A DNA stretch of 64,000 nt from assembly GCA_038503035.1 (NCBI GenBank), contig JAVSML010019030.1, positions 1 through 64,000 of the forward strand. Reading direction: 5' to 3'. The notes below the pieces were generated by a model. The model made no database searches and was not told the DNA's origin. It saw only the letters and a list, made by a program, of their open reading frames with translations. The stretch is from Crocodylus rhombifer. Taxonomy: Eukaryota; Chordata; Crocodylia; Crocodylidae. Below, piece by piece: positions 33,836 through 46,744 of the stretch; the first letter of the stretch is position 1; the number at the start of each line of letters is the position of its first letter. Both the position numbers and the translations under genes were made by a program.

Positions 33836-35917
33836 CAACCAACAAATACATCAATTAGCTTGTAAAATGACATGGCTCCATTTACAAAGCTATGGAAGTT
33901 GCCTCCAGTATGATGCAGGGGCCTTAAATCTAAAAAGGCTGAGACCAGCTGGTCCTGACAAGTGGTCCCCTCCACACCGCATGGGAGGGGACAGTCATTC
34001 TCAGCCCCAGACGGCACCAGACACAGCTCCTCCACTGCCTTGCCCCAAGGCAACTCCACTGGCAGGCCATGCTCCCCGGAAAAGGTGGTGCTGGGTGATG
34101 AATGTGGGATTCAGGAACTGACAGGAGATACGGTTTTTATAGCAGAGCTAAAATTAAAGAGCGTCTCCAAGGAACAGGGCGGTCTCGTTCCCCTCGCAGT
34201 CTATTTTCACCCCATGCCCTCTCTCCCCAAGGCTGTCATTAGCTGCTCAAACCTGCTCTTAGGTGCTCTCAAATTAAAACCTGGATGTGTCAGCGAGACA
34301 CCTGAGCTCATCCTAGCCTGGCAGGGCACCAGGCCCCTGCAGAGAGGTGGGTGATACCTGCTGCCCCGCACCTTTCCACCCGCCCCCCAGGAAATGGGTC
34401 AGGAGCTATTGCCGGAAAAAAAAGAAGGCCCCTGCAAGCCAAAACTTCAGGCCAAGCCAGGGAGCCCATGGCTATGGGCACCTAGCAAGCTCCAGCTGAA
34501 CCTGTTTTAGGAAGAGCTTGTCCGGTGGCGAGTGGTCTCACGGCCGATGTGCTCAGACCCAGGGAGCTATTGGCACAGGGGAAGGATGGAGAAGCAAGAG
34601 GGATGCCAGGGCGGCCTGCCACCTGCTAGCCACTTTACGTGCCAGGAAGTGCTCTGGGAACGGAAAACCACCATTAACACTTCGGGCTCAGCTCCATCCT
34701 CACTTAAACGCACCTCCAAAACAGTCTGAGAGGAAACTTAAGCATCAGGGCAGGGCCCGGCCACAGCACAGGAGTCTCACTGCATCCTGGCTGGGTTGGG
34801 GGGTGCAGGCAGGTGCTGGGGTTGTGTTGTTTCTCTGCAGGGGCTCCCCGACAGGTCCACACACCACCCAGCTTCGACTAGGTATAAAACTTGTCTCCCC
34901 AGGTCAACTTCAGCCCTTTACCCCTTGGGAGGGAAGAGGGAGAGAGTCCAACCAACTCTTTTCCAGCAGCCTCAGTAAGTGGGTAGCCCCGAGCTCGGCT
35001 GGGTGCAGCAGGAGAGCGACAAACCTGGGGGCGCTGGCCCCAGTCCTGAGAGCATGTGCTGGAACGGGGGCAAGCCCAGGCTGGGGTCTGGTCTCCAAGC
35101 ACCTGCTTCCTCTCCAGGGCGCCCTGGAGAGAAGCAGCAGCAGGAGCCTCAGGGACAGCATGAAGATAAGAGATCTGCTCCTTCTGACAAAGGGCTACAC
35201 TGCCCAGCAGGAAGATGCTGTGCCACACCATGGTGGGAGCAGAAACCTGAGGCTGAGCTGCTGGCTGACTGTTATCACACCTGGCAAAGGGGCCCTGGTT
35301 TCTTTCATGTGCTCTTGGGAATCGCACCTGGCTGCTCTGCGCCAGTAACTCCAGCCGGGACAGGTCTTCAAAAGATAAGGCCTGGCACGTGGCCTACCCA
35401 GACACTGGCACGGCAGCAGCACAGGCTGGCACCTTCCCAGCTAGGGAGCACAGCACCGAGAAGCGGGAGGGAAGATAAGGGGCAGCGAGAAGACTGCAAT
35501 CCTGTCTCTGAATGGGACACGAGTGTGCTGGAGGTGGAGGGTCTCTGGCACGGCCACCAGCACATCTCAGGACATCCATCTCTTGTGGTGCAGAGTTGGG
35601 GAATAGGGTGGGGGAGCAGGGCTGGGACATGGGCCTGTACTGCTGCAACCAACACAGAATAAACCCTGGCGATTCCACCCTACAAACACTGTAATGCGAA
35701 TGCTCACCATCACCCCAGCCCACGATGAGGTGCAAGAGAGGCCTCTCAGGCATGGGGCAGGGGGGACACGACAAGCATTTGCCCTTCAGGTGCAGCAGGG
35801 CCTGCTCTGCTCACCTGTGTGATGTCACGGGCACCAGCAGGAGCACTGGCCTCCTACAAGCCCAACCCTTCTTTCTGTTTCCAGACTGTAGGTGACACCC
35901 AGCCCAACTCCATGGCC

Positions 35918-35927
35918 NNNNNNNNNN
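35918..35927. other. Assembly gap (10 N)
   Basis: Ten N characters. The true missing length is unknown; the flanks (CATGGCC and CTTGCAGAGTGG) do not show a shared repeat edge. Confidence 0.99.
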
Positions 35928-35984
35928 CTTGCAGAGTGGCAGCAGTGATGAGATCTGGGGGTGCTCTGCAGGCCTCCACCTCCT

Positions 35985-36400
35985 CCTTCCCTGTGGGGTG
36001 CACATGGCAGGAACATCCCAGACAAACCCAATGTCTGACCTCTCAGCAGAATTGGACAGGGGCCTCAACGCACCAGACATCACACCCAACCCTGCCACAA
36101 GGAAAGCAGGGGGGCCCGTGGCTGCCAACATCCTGCTGTTGCAAAGGTTAAAATATGCTCAAGAGATCCCAGACAGAGGCTGTGCCCCCACTACACAAGA
36201 AGGAAATCCTTCTCCCCAACCCATACCAGTTTGATGAGGGGGGAAAATCCCTTCTGGCCCCCAATGCCACATCAGTCAGACCCTGAGCAGAGGAGCAAGA
36301 CCCTCTAGACAGGACACTGAGGGGTTGAGTCCCAGCAGCAACACTGGCACAGCCCAGCCCTCATCCCCAGCCTGGGCTGCAGGAGGAAGGGATTCAGCGG
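35985..36400 (-). repeat. CR1-related 3' UTR family, diverged copy
   Basis: Family words are present but mutated: AATGTCTGACCTCTCAGCAG, GCAAGACCCTCTAGACAGGA and GGCACAGCCCAGCCCTCATC. The copy contains a GGTTAAAATATGCTCAAGAG stretch absent from the younger copies. An older member. Confidence 0.75.
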
Positions 36401-37169
36401 CGAGGCAGGAAGTAAGGGTGCGGCAATGGCACTGGAATGGGTAAAGAAAGCCACTGGGCTAGAGGGATCCCTGCCAGGGGGTCGGAGGCAGTGGCAGGGC
36501 TGTCTCTGCAGGGTAGGCCAGGGTCTGTCTGAGCAGGCGACTCCCATTCAATGCAGCTCCCACAATGGCTGCAGTTCTGCATTAGCAAGGTGCAGGCATT
36601 AGTAGGTGGGTACCTGGCTCCCAGCACCAGCCCACTGCCTGGCTCCATGCACCAAGGGCTCCCCGCACTGCCCATGCTGGGTTCTGCCCTTCCCTGCTCC
36701 CGAGGCTTGAGTCTGGCTGGACCCAGTGGTCTGGGAGGCCACTAACCACCTCCAGGCAACTTTTGCTGGCTTCAGGCAGGCCTGACACCTGCCTTGAACC
36801 GTGCCACCTACAAGCATTCAGTGCCAAGGACTCCCTGGCAAAGGTCCCGGCAGGCTAAGCGCACAGGACGACTCTCCCTCTGGGTTCAAGGGCTGAGGGG
36901 AGCGCAGAAGATGTCTTGTGGCTCCAGGTGGCTGTAACAAGGGGCAGTACATTCAGAGCCAATGAAGGAAACCTCCTCCAGAGGCAGCATGGAGAAACCA
37001 GACCCCACCTGCCACATCCAAGACCTACTAATGGCCAGGATGTGGGGTCTCCAGGTCTGCTCCCCCGTGTTACACTGCACGGCTCTCCCCGCCGCCCACC
37101 ATGAGTCCCCAGTGCCGTGCCCTTCAGCCAGGGGCTGGGGCCAGCACCTAGGAGCAGGTGCCTGGAAGC

Positions 37170-37620
37170 CTCCAAGGCCTCCCATCAGCTCCACGCGGGA
37201 GGCAGGACAGGGCGCCCATCCAGTCGGCCTCTCCGGCAGCACCGGAGGAATCGCAGCCCACCGTGCCAGGGTAAATGCTGCACCATTTGGCCCCACAGAC
37301 AGGGAGCTGGGCGTGCGGGGGAGCTGCCACGCGCGTGGGGAGGAACCGGCTCTATTTTTACCCGCTGCCGTGTTCCAGCTCTCTGCCCGGGGGACCTCGC
37401 CAGCTCTGAGGTAATTACAGGGCCGCCCCCGCTGGCTAAAAACGGCACCTGCTGCCCTGTAGGTGCCTCCTGGCCGCGCTGCACACGGGCAGCCGGAGGC
37501 CAAAGGAGTGGAGGGCCTAGCTCCCATCGCGGCCTGAGAAGAGCGGGGCGCGACAGGACAGCCCAGGCCAGAGGGCCAGCGGCTGGGAGGTGCATTTCAG
37601 CCGGACGCCTTGGCACAGCT
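37170..37620. promoter_or_regulatory. CpG-dense block with MEF2-like and TAATTA sites
   Basis: I count about 30 CpG dinucleotides in roughly 390 bp, far above the surrounding sequence. Within it are CTATTTTTA (37,352-37,360), one base from a full MEF2 consensus, and TAATTA (37,412-37,417), a homeodomain core, about 50 bp apart. It could be a small CpG island, an alternative SBF1 first exon region or an enhancer. No SBF1-like start peptide was found on the minus strand. Confidence 0.4.
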
Positions 37621-38324
37621 GTCTCTGCTCCGTACACGCTGGGGTGTGCACCCTGGCCAGGGATCCAAGAAAACCAGGGGGAGACCAGAGACCGGCACAA
37701 CACCTAACGACAGATGCCACGAGGCACTGCAGCTCCCCTGGCAGACAGGTGAATGCTGGACTTGACAGGCCCGAGGGTCTTGACTCCAGGTGCTCAGACA
37801 TCGCTGTTCTTTCTGAACGTCCGGTGCCTCAGTTTTGAGTTCTCAGACTCGGCGCCTCGGGCAATATCCCACTGTGCAGGGCCTGGTGTCTCTGTAGCTG
37901 TCCTGGGAGGCCTGATGGAGCTGCATGGCCCCCTGGGTCCAGGCCTGAGGTTGGCTGGAGGTGGTGCTCCTCTCTGCTTCTGCACCCTGGCATCCATCAC
38001 TCACTACCAGACTCCACCAGGGTGCCCTGAGCCGCCCCTGCCTTGTTAGAGCAGAGCGCAGACGAGGGAAGGAATCCGGGCTGTGCCTGGAGCCAGCCGT
38101 TCCTGGTCCTCGAGTGCAGGAGCTGCAGAGCGGACTTCTAACGGCACGTCCAGGAGGTCCGTGGCACGGCCACGTGGAGAAAGCGCTCGCAGAGCTTGCT
38201 CTGGAGCCGTGTGGCCGCTCTGCTGCCCTATGTCTCCCCAGGACGCCAGGGCAGCCAGCACAGGCTGTAGCGCTGCCGAACGGCTCTCTGGGCCCAGTCA
38301 CCTGTCTGCCTCACTGTGGAGAAT

Positions 38325-38935
38325 CGTCCTAGAGCCGTGGGGCTGGCAGGGAGCTGCGGGGTCACATCCAGTCCAACCCCTGCCAGAGGCAGGATCAGTC
38401 CCATTCAAACCAGCCCAGACAAACCCATCATCTAATCTCTTCATAAAACAAATCAACTCTGACAGCCCCAGGCATCACCCCCCCACCTGCCCCCAGGGAA
38501 GCAGGGGGGATGCGGCCACCAATGTCCAGCTGCTGCTGGGGGGGTCATGGGAGCTGCAGAGAGCCCAGGCTGAGGCCGTGCCCCTGCTGCAAAGGAAGGC
38601 ACCCCCCACCCAGTGCACAGCAGTCCCTTCCTGCCTGAGCGCAGGGGCACGACCTCCAGCCAGGACCCTGCGGGGTTGGTGCCAGCAGGAGCATTGGCAC
38701 AGCCCAGCCCCATCCCCAGCCCGGGCTGCAGCAACACCAGCGCCTCTGGAGGAGGGGAAAACCCCTCAACACATGGAGCAAAAAAAGGGAGGGGGGAAGC
38801 AACCAGCAGAGCCCAGAAGCCTGGGAGATCCCCCCAGGCATTGCTATGCCTAGATCATCTGCCCAGTGCCCATCCACCCTCTCCTTGAATCCCCCCAGTG
38901 ATGGAGAGTCCCCCGCTTCCCTGGTGTCTATACCA
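38325..38935 (-). repeat. CR1-related family copy with ORF2 C-terminal remnant
   Basis: Minus orientation. The low end is the terminus (CTAGAGCCGTGGGGCTGGCA, CACATCCAGTCCAACCCC). The high end encodes DSPSLGGFKERVDGHWADDL, the equivalent of the CR1 FKRRLDEHL C-terminus. The whole 3' UTR lies between them. With the copy at 16,080 it links the 3' UTR repeat to a CR1-type ORF2. Confidence 0.85.
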
Positions 38936-41314
38936 CTAGCCACTGCCTGCATCTGGGAACCACATTTACAAGACAGAACGAGCAGCCTCCGCCTGGCACT
39001 TTCCACGCTGCTAAGCCCAGAAGCCAAAACCGGTCTAGAAAGAGCCGCCAACATGCTGCCACGTGCCCGGAGTTTCGGGATTCCAGGAAAGCAGGCACTG
39101 AAGGGCGTACGCTCCAACCGCCCCCGAGCCGATCGCGATGACAACCGAGGCCACCACGGCTCGCTTCCCTTTCCATCACCGCCCGCCTCTCTAGCCTTTC
39201 TTCCCCCTCTGGGCTTCTACACAGGCCAACAGCTTCCCTGTCGGGTCTCACGAGGCGCATGGAGAACTGGGACGTTCCTCCTCGCTTCCCACTAACAGCA
39301 GAATAAATTTCTCGCCGTTGAAGTGAAACCAGAGGCTGCTTCTCCACAAAACCGAGAAGCTACAGAACTTGCTAAGCTCCTGGAGCCTCAACAAACTCTT
39401 CAGCTGCTTTTTCACCTTGGAAAGCAAAGGAGTTTGTCAGAAGGACCGTGGTCGGTCACGGCGGCTTTGCAGTAGGATAAATAAGTAGGAACGCATGGAA
39501 AATCCCGGCTCGAGTTCAAGCGTCGGTAGGTGGGCCGCAGGCAGCCTGCTCCAGGGAATGCAGCACCAAGGCAGAGGGAAAGGGATGAGGCAGGCCGAGA
39601 GGTCAGAGCACAGACAAAGGCAGGAGAGCCCAAGCTGGGAGAGATCACGGCCCTGTTTACAAGCCCTCCCGAGCGCAATGGTGATGTGCAGGGAACCCAG
39701 CTGCAACCCATGCTCAGAGGGGAAGCTGCCTGGACAAGGCTGCCAAGGGGAATGCAGCAGATGGGAAACTGGAACCAACAAGAGCAAGAAGGAAAGTACT
39801 CTGCAGCACATCTCATCAGCCAGGAGCCCAGGGCACAGCACCAACCAGCTGCCTTAATTCATCTTTCTTTATGGAGAAGGAAACTGAGGCATGGGAAAGT
39901 GATGCCCCAGAGTTGGAGCTGGCAGCTACCTCATGCTCGAAGCAGACAATCCTGCCTCTGACCAACACTGGGGCAGGCCTCAAAGGTCAGCGAACAGCAA
40001 ACACTGTGTTAAATCCCTGCTAAACCTAATGCAGGCCAGGGCTCAGTGCAGGGGGGACAGAGGTGGGGTTAGGGTTTGGGTTCATGATATCGTGGCTCAC
40101 GTCAGCCCTAACCATCCCCTCGTCAGGGAGCTTCCCACACACAGATCAGGACAGAGAAGCGGCTCCATGCTGACCTGCAAGGAAGAGGAGACCCTGCTCC
40201 CAGGGGTGGATGCAGAGGGGGTGCAGTGGCACAGCTGCACCCCGCTTTTGGACTGCAGTGCACCAGGCGAGCCTCTGGGGATTTCCTTAAGGAGGTGAAA
40301 ATCCCCCTCCATTCCTCTTCCGGGACCTGCCGCAGTGGTTTTCCCCACTGTGCTGGGGTAGGGGAAGCATCAGAGCTGCTCCTGCTGACAGTGGGGGTGG
40401 GTAGGGGATCCCCTTTCCTAGCCTGTTCCTGGCAGACAGGGCAGGAAGGGGGGGAACTATTCTCTTCCCTGCTCTTGCTGCTGTCCCCAGCCTCAGCTCA
40501 GCTCAGCTCTGGTGCTTCCTCCCACCCCAGAACAAAGCAAGTGGCAGGCAGGGAGAGGGGAAGGAAAGGGAAGGAGAAGGGACACTTACACCTGCAGGCT
40601 CCCAAGGGGCGAGGAAACAGGGAGCTAGGCACGCAGCCAACCCTGCAGCATGGGTAGCTGGGGGACCTGGCTGGGAAGCCTCAGCCGCTCTGAGGCTGGA
40701 GGGCACATTAGCACCTTGGAGCACCGGGCCTCAGCCCACGGCTCACTGCTGAGCTGCTAATGGGGTTTCTGCTGCTGCCTGTGTGCTCGGTATGCCAGGC
40801 CGCGAGGGGTGTAGCGTGCCAACACCTGGCCACACCTGTCCAGGACACTGAGCGCTGAGAGGCAGCATGCTTCACCTCCAGGGGTCCTGAACCCAGGAAT
40901 GCCCCGTTTTCCTTCCAGCATCCCCAACTCAAGACGGGGGCCCCAGCTGCCCACACAGCCTCCTTCCAGTGCTCTCCAGACTGCCCTGGCCTATCATTTA
41001 AGTCTCTCCTCTTGTGTGCAATAGTTAACAGACACCCCTTCATGTCTTTCACACAGATGAGCCCTTGCTCAGCCATGGGGATACAGGCAGCAGGAAGCTG
41101 GGGAGCCCCACCAGAAAATCCCAAACTATCTGAGCAAAGAGCCAGGACTTTGCTGCAGGAGGGAGCAGGGGAATGGCATGACAGCTCGCAGCCCAAGCGG
41201 CAGCAACTGTCTGCCTCACAGCACTTCCCCAGACCTGGGGCAGATGGGAAGCAGGAGGTATAAAGCAACGGCAGGCAGAATGACCCTGCCCTCTCCTGGG
41301 GGTGGACAATGAAG
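38936..41314. other. No gene recognised; scattered CpG cluster
   Basis: A short CpG-rich stretch lies at about 39,075-39,170. 40,065-40,082 holds a degenerate GGGTTAGGGTTTGGGTT. No exon or full repeat was identified. Confidence 0.4.
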
Positions 41315-41365
41315 GAAGTGACAGGGCTGGCAGGGGCTTCAGGAGGTCACGTCCATTCGAGCCAT
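41315..41365 (-). mobile_element. Short CR1-like tail relic
   Basis: ACAGGGCTGGCAGGGGCTTC followed by AGGAGGTCACGTCCATTCGA resembles the reverse complement of a CR1 terminus without a body. Confidence 0.45.
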
Positions 41366-42007
41366 TTGGTTTCCATGGGGCTAGGAGCAGCCCTGTCTGT
41401 GTAACCCACGCTTCATTTCCAAGGACAGATTCTAGCACCTCGCCAGAGCTGCTAGCCCGTGCCCCGCTGATGCAGCAGTCCAAGCCCCTGCAAGCTGGGA
41501 AAAGTGGAAGCAGCTGTCAGCAGGTGAAAGTTTATGCAAACTGAAGCCAAGTGCAAGTGGTTTGCAGAAGAAGGCAGCACCCAGCCCCCTGCACCTGGTG
41601 CTCGGGAAGCTCCCCTTGCAGGGCTTTCCTCCTAGGGGGACAAGCTCTGCCGAGGTCCAAGCCGTCCGGGCAGCTCCATATGGCTGTCCAGGGGCCACAG
41701 CCTCTGAGTGGATACTGCAGGGAGCCGACGGCCCAGGACCGTGCACGATTCCAGCAGTGGCTGACAGAGCCCAGCACGGCCACACTCCTGCCCAGACCTT
41801 TGAAACCGGTGCTGGAGGCAGCAGAAGCTTCGTTCCTTCAGGAAGCAGATGCCTGGAGCTCACAGGAGCCTGGCTGCTTTCTCCAGGAACAAGAGCGGGG
41901 CAAAAGTTTCTGTAGCAAGGGTCAGGGCTGCCTGCAGCCGCCAGTTCAGGCAAGAGGACCGTGGTGACTCTTAAGGTGTCTTGTCGTTCAAGGTCCAGCC
42001 CATGGCA

Positions 42008-42640
42008 TCAAGGAACTGGAGAAAAGCAGGGCTGGAAGGGATCTGTCTCCAGAGGTCACATCTAGCCCAACCCCCTGCCTGAGGCAGGGTCCTCCCCAAA
42101 CAAACATTCCCATCCGAGTCCTTGTCTGCTTTTAGCCCTAAAACTAGTCACCTCAGACAACCACCAAACACAGCACCCTGATCTGCCCCAGGGAAGACAG
42201 GGCAACCATGGTGGCTCGTGTGCCGCTGCTGCGAAGGTTTTTAAAACAAGTTTGAGAGAACCAGGAGGACCAGCCCCTTTCCCCTGCAGAGGAAGGCAAC
42301 CCCCCCACCCAAGTGCACACCAGTCTGACCAAAGGCGAAATCCTTTCCTGCCCCAGTGCAGCATGAGGCCAAGCCTGAGCGCAGGGGCAAGACCCTCCAG
42401 CCAGGACCCTGCAGGGCTGGTGCCAGCAGAAGCATCGGCACAGCCCAGCCCCAGCACCAGCCTGGGCTGCGGCAGCACCAGTGTCTCTGGGGAAAGCAGA
42501 ATAAAGCCCTTGAAACATAAAGCAAGAAGGAAAAATTCCTTCCCAGCCCAGTGCAGCAACCAGTAAAGTCCAGAAGCCTGGGAAATACCCCTCGCACAGC
42601 AGAAGTGGATCGCCCCCGACCAACACTTATCCAATCACTT
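42008..42640 (-). repeat. CR1-related 3' UTR family, long copy
   Basis: The terminus GCAGGGCTGGAAGGGATCTG, then CAGAGGTCACATCTAGCCCA, starts at about 42,020. Shared blocks follow (GAAATCCTTTCCTGCCCCAG, GGGGCAAGACCCTCCAGCCA, GGCACAGCCCAGCCCCAGCA) and the copy ends around 42,640, where GATCGCCCCCGACCAACACT may be the last ORF2-side sequence. Confidence 0.82.
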
Positions 42641-44517
42641 CTTGAAGATGGCCGGTGCTTGCCCCAAAACATAACAGCAACCCCAGGCAAAGGTGTTGTG
42701 CACATCATGCGGTGCATCCGGAGGGGACATGCCAGGGCACCAGACACGCCAGCTTCAAAGCAGAATTCAAGCACAGAGACCAGGAAGAACCAACCCCACT
42801 AACGGGCTTTATTCCCACTGCGAACAGCCTGGGGCAAGTCACTTCACTCAGTGCCTCCGTTTCCCCAGCAAAGCAGGGATGATGCTGGCCTCCTTCCCAG
42901 GAGAGAGAGGAGCATCTGTACAGGGCCTGGGGAAGGTACAGATGAGGCAGGCCAGCACTTACCCCACGGGCACCGGCAGGGAGACCCTGCTATGCACCCA
43001 CTCAGGGGGCTGGGCTTGGCCATGTCCCAGCCTCAAGTGCCAGGGCAGGGAGGCTACAGACACTCCTCTGCTTCCCACCCACGCTGGAAGTCAGCAGTGC
43101 CAGGCCAGGGCAGCAGCAGGCAGCTCCCCACTGTTAATCCCTTTGTCATTAGCAGCCAACCCTGATAAGCGCCGCCCCACACCACGATCTCAGTGCACCA
43201 GCTGGGCAGAGCCGTGCCAGGGAGATTAGGGGATTATAGCGTCTCCAGCCACGTCAGCTGCTGTCCAGTCACGGACGCCACCAGCTCAGAGGTGGGGGTG
43301 GGCCAGGCACCTCCCAAGACCCAGGTTAGAGGTGCGTGAGACAGGTGCACGACTGGGGGGATTTGGGAGCAGGAGGCCTTTCTCCTGGTGGGGAAGCCGT
43401 GAGGCCCATGCTCTGTTGTGGAGGCTCAGCACTCAGACCGCTCCCAGCACCAGGCTGGACCTTCATCCACACCGAGTCCAGCTCCCCAACGTCTTCAGCT
43501 CAGCACTGTACTTGTGCCCCTTGCACATGGGGCAGAGGGACTCGGGCATCTGCACGGAGACGCAGCCTCTTAGCTCTCGAGTGATGGACACCAGACGTCT
43601 CTCCCACAAGTCGCTGAATGCCTGTCAGCTGGTACTGCGAGTAGGGGAGGGGAGGTCTGGCTCCTTGCTGAGCCTCCATCACCAGCAGCTTCCTTCCTTG
43701 ACAGGCTCAGTTGTGGGGAAACCATGCCCCAACTCCCTCCTCCATCGTGGGAGGGTCCTTTCGGGGCAGCACGGAGGCATGGGGTACAGGCGCACTGGGC
43801 AGTGACGGGCAGGGCTGCACTGCTGCAGGGGAGCTCTGGGCAGGGACATCCTGCCAGCAAAGGCTCAAAGCAGGAGAACTGCTGCCTGCTGAGGCTGATG
43901 GGACCCGATTTCAGGCCCAAATCATTGCACAGAGGATAGGTCAGCAAAGCCTCCTGGTGAGAGTGTGGCAGAGTCACTGCAGAAAGCAGCAGAAAACCCT
44001 GCAGACCATTCTGGATGGCACTGGGGCCAGATCCTCCCTGGGGCCTCTCGCCAGACTGCGATGAAGGCTACAGCAGGGTGACCTGGTCTTCTCCAAGAGA
44101 ACCCCCAGCAAGTGGCTGAGGAGCAGCTGGGGGGGCAGGGGTCTGGGCACCATCCGATTTCATGCTTTCAAGCTCTTGGCTGCAGAGCTGCTCCCGTGCA
44201 CGGTGCTGTGAGGATGATGCAAACAGCCGGCTCACAGACCCTGGGCAGGGGAGGGCTCCAAGGAAGAAGCGGCAGGGGCTCAGCTTAGCTCTGCTGCAGG
44301 TTCCCACTGGAAGGGGCAGGCCCAGTGCAGGCCCGAATTACTGCAGCCCAAGGTGGAATGGCTGGGGATGACCTCCAGTTTCAGGGGGGTACTGCTGGCT
44401 CTCACAGGCACCCCTAGAGACCAGAAGAGCTGCTTGGAGAGGGGCAATGGCCAATACTTGGCAAGAGCAGGGGCTTGGTGAACGGCCTGAAACACTCAGA
44501 ACCTCTGCTCAGAAGCG
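42641..44517. other. No gene recognised
   Basis: GC-rich unassigned sequence; no exon or repeat identified. Confidence 0.4.
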
Positions 44518-45200
44518 AATCATAGAATCACAGAAGTCGGATCGGAGGGACCTTGCAGATCTTCAAGTCCGACCCCCCGCCTGGGCAGGAGAAAAGACTG
44601 GACTCAAATGAGTCCAGCCAGGTAGTCATCAAGCCTCTTCTTAAAGACCCCCAGGGTAGGAGCCAGCACCACTTCCCTTGGAAGTTGGTTCCAGCTTCTA
44701 GCTGCCCTAACTGTGAAGTAGTTCTTGCGGCTGTCTAATCTAAACCTCCTCTCCAATAATTTGTGTCCTTTGTTCCTTGTCACGCCAGGGGGCACTAGGG
44801 GAAACAGTGTCTCCCTCAAACCCCTCTGGTCCCCCCTAGACGGTCACCAGGTCCCCCCTCAGCCTTCTCTTGTGGAGGCTGAACAGGTTCAGGTCCCGCA
44901 GTCTCTCACTGTAGGGTTTGCCCTGTAGTCCCCGGATCATGCAGCTGGCCCTCCGCTGGACCCTCTCCATGTTGTCCACGTCCCTCCTGAAATGGGGCGT
45001 ACAGACCTGGACGCAGTACTCCAGCTGTGGCCTGACCAGCGTCGCATAGAGGGGGAGGATCACCTCCTTTGCCCTGCTTGAGATGCACCTGTGGATGCAC
45101 GACAAGGTGCGGTTAGCCCTGCCAACCGTGACCTCGCATTGTCGGCCCATGTTTATCTTGGAGTCAATAATGACTCCAAGATCCCTTTCTGCTCGCGAAG
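44518..45200 (-). mobile_element. CR1 LINE, 5'-truncated, minus strand
   Basis: The 3' end starts AATCATAGAATCACAGAAGT at 44,518. On the minus strand two overlapping frames give RAERDLGVIIDSKINMGRQC and [20 protein letters not shown] (44,836-45,200), then NKGHKLLERRFRLDSRKNYF and TLGVFKKRLDDYLAG (44,604-44,819). This is the last part of RT and the C-terminus with one frame break near 44,820-44,835. It is closest in wording to the plus-strand CR1 at 1-2,329. Confidence 0.93.
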
Positions 45201-46740
45201 TGGAAGAACAATCCCCCACCTCCGACTTCAGCCTTGGAACAGCACCAACAGCTACTCTGAGGCTAAACAGGAACAGCCACTTAAAGTCATCCTGGCAACA
45301 GAGCTGGCTCCCAAACCTTCCTCAGGCTGGAGGCAGGCTGCAGCCCCGGCCCAGGGATCCAGCCAGAGCTGTGCCATGGCACAAGCAGTGACCCCAGTGC
45401 CATCTTGCTTGCCATGGACAAGGGGTATGCAGCTCCCCAGCGGCTGAAGATGCACAAAGCCCAGACCCCTGCCCAGTTTGATTCTGCATCACACAGCAGC
45501 CAAGATGAATGTGGCGCGGGAGTGGGTCCCTCTCACAAGGAAAGAGCTCTGGTGCTTGGAGTGGCAGGACACGGTGACAACGACAGCCTGCATCTCGAGA
45601 GGACTGCCGGTGATGGCAGCTCTTGCCCACAGCTTGGGTACTGAGATGTCCCCAGCTCCAGAAGAGCTAGGCAGGGGGTGCTAGCACGGTCCCCGGCTCC
45701 ACAAGGAGTGCTGGGCAGGGGGTGCTGGCATGCCGGGAGCACCATGGGGCACAGAAGCTTTGCTGATCGTTTGCACTGTGCAAATGCCCTCGCCACTGCG
45801 GCCTCCTCCTCCCCTCCAGCCTACCCCTGCCAGTCGCTAGTGCTTACCCACCAGCCAGTCTCAAGGTCTTGCTACCTCCACCCTCCAGACACCTGCCCTT
45901 AGGCTTTCCATGTTACCCTGCCACAGAACAAACGAGCTCTCACCCCAAACCCTCCTCCCGCACTTCATGTCTCTCCCGAAAGCTCGGCCTTTCCAGCATG
46001 CCCACAGAACATGATCAAAAGCGAGAGCGACTTCTCCCTGGGGACTTCCCAGGGCCCCCGGCCTCAAGGCAGGAATTCTTAGCATGTGACCTCTTCAGGA
46101 CAGGAAGTGGCTTTACCCCGCATCTGGATCAGCACCAAGGACGCTGACACCACAGGACATCAGACACTGATCTGACCAATTACATTAACCACTAGTTAGT
46201 GGTTTGGGCTGGGGGTGGGGGGAGGTTGGTGCTATTTTGGTGTTCCCAGAACCTTGCAAGGAGGAAGGTATCCAGTCTCTATAGAGGATAACCGCACTGC
46301 TCTGGGACCTGCCACCTTGCCCCACAGGGGAGAAGGGAGAGAAGGGGCCTGATTACCAACATCGTTACAACCCCACGCCACTTCCCCCAAGGCTGGGGTG
46401 AGGACAGGGAATCCCGGCTGAGTTTCCCCAGGTGAATGCTGGGGTTTTCAGGCCCGTCTTTACTTCCTGCCTCACACGTAAGCACTGCTGCAGCATAGGA
46501 GCTCGCAGAAACAGCCCTAAGCCCTCCTTGCTCAGCTAAGAGAGGGCTCCCGAGTCCAGGCCATGGCTCCTCCATTCAGGAGCAAGCACTGATTTTCCAT
46601 TGCCCATCTTGTACAGCTAGGCCGAGCGCTGGGGCTTTGGCAGAACAGCTTCCAATGCCACAGTCTTCAAACCGTTCAAATCAATCTACACAGAAACCTG
46701 CTGCCCACTCACGGGCCCTAGAGAAGCACACAGGGCTGCA
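45201..46740. other. No gene recognised
   Basis: Unassigned sequence without recognisable exon, RNA gene or repeat. Confidence 0.4.
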
Positions 46741-46744
46741 TTAA

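Noticed and set aside
37517..37801. SBF1 exon 1 in the CpG-dense block
   Set aside because: No MARLADYF-like start followed by a donor of the correct phase (phase 1 exit) is present on the minus strand.
40065..40082. Telomere-like GGGTTAGGGTTTGGGTT
   Set aside because: Fewer than three units with mismatches; too short to indicate an interstitial telomere.
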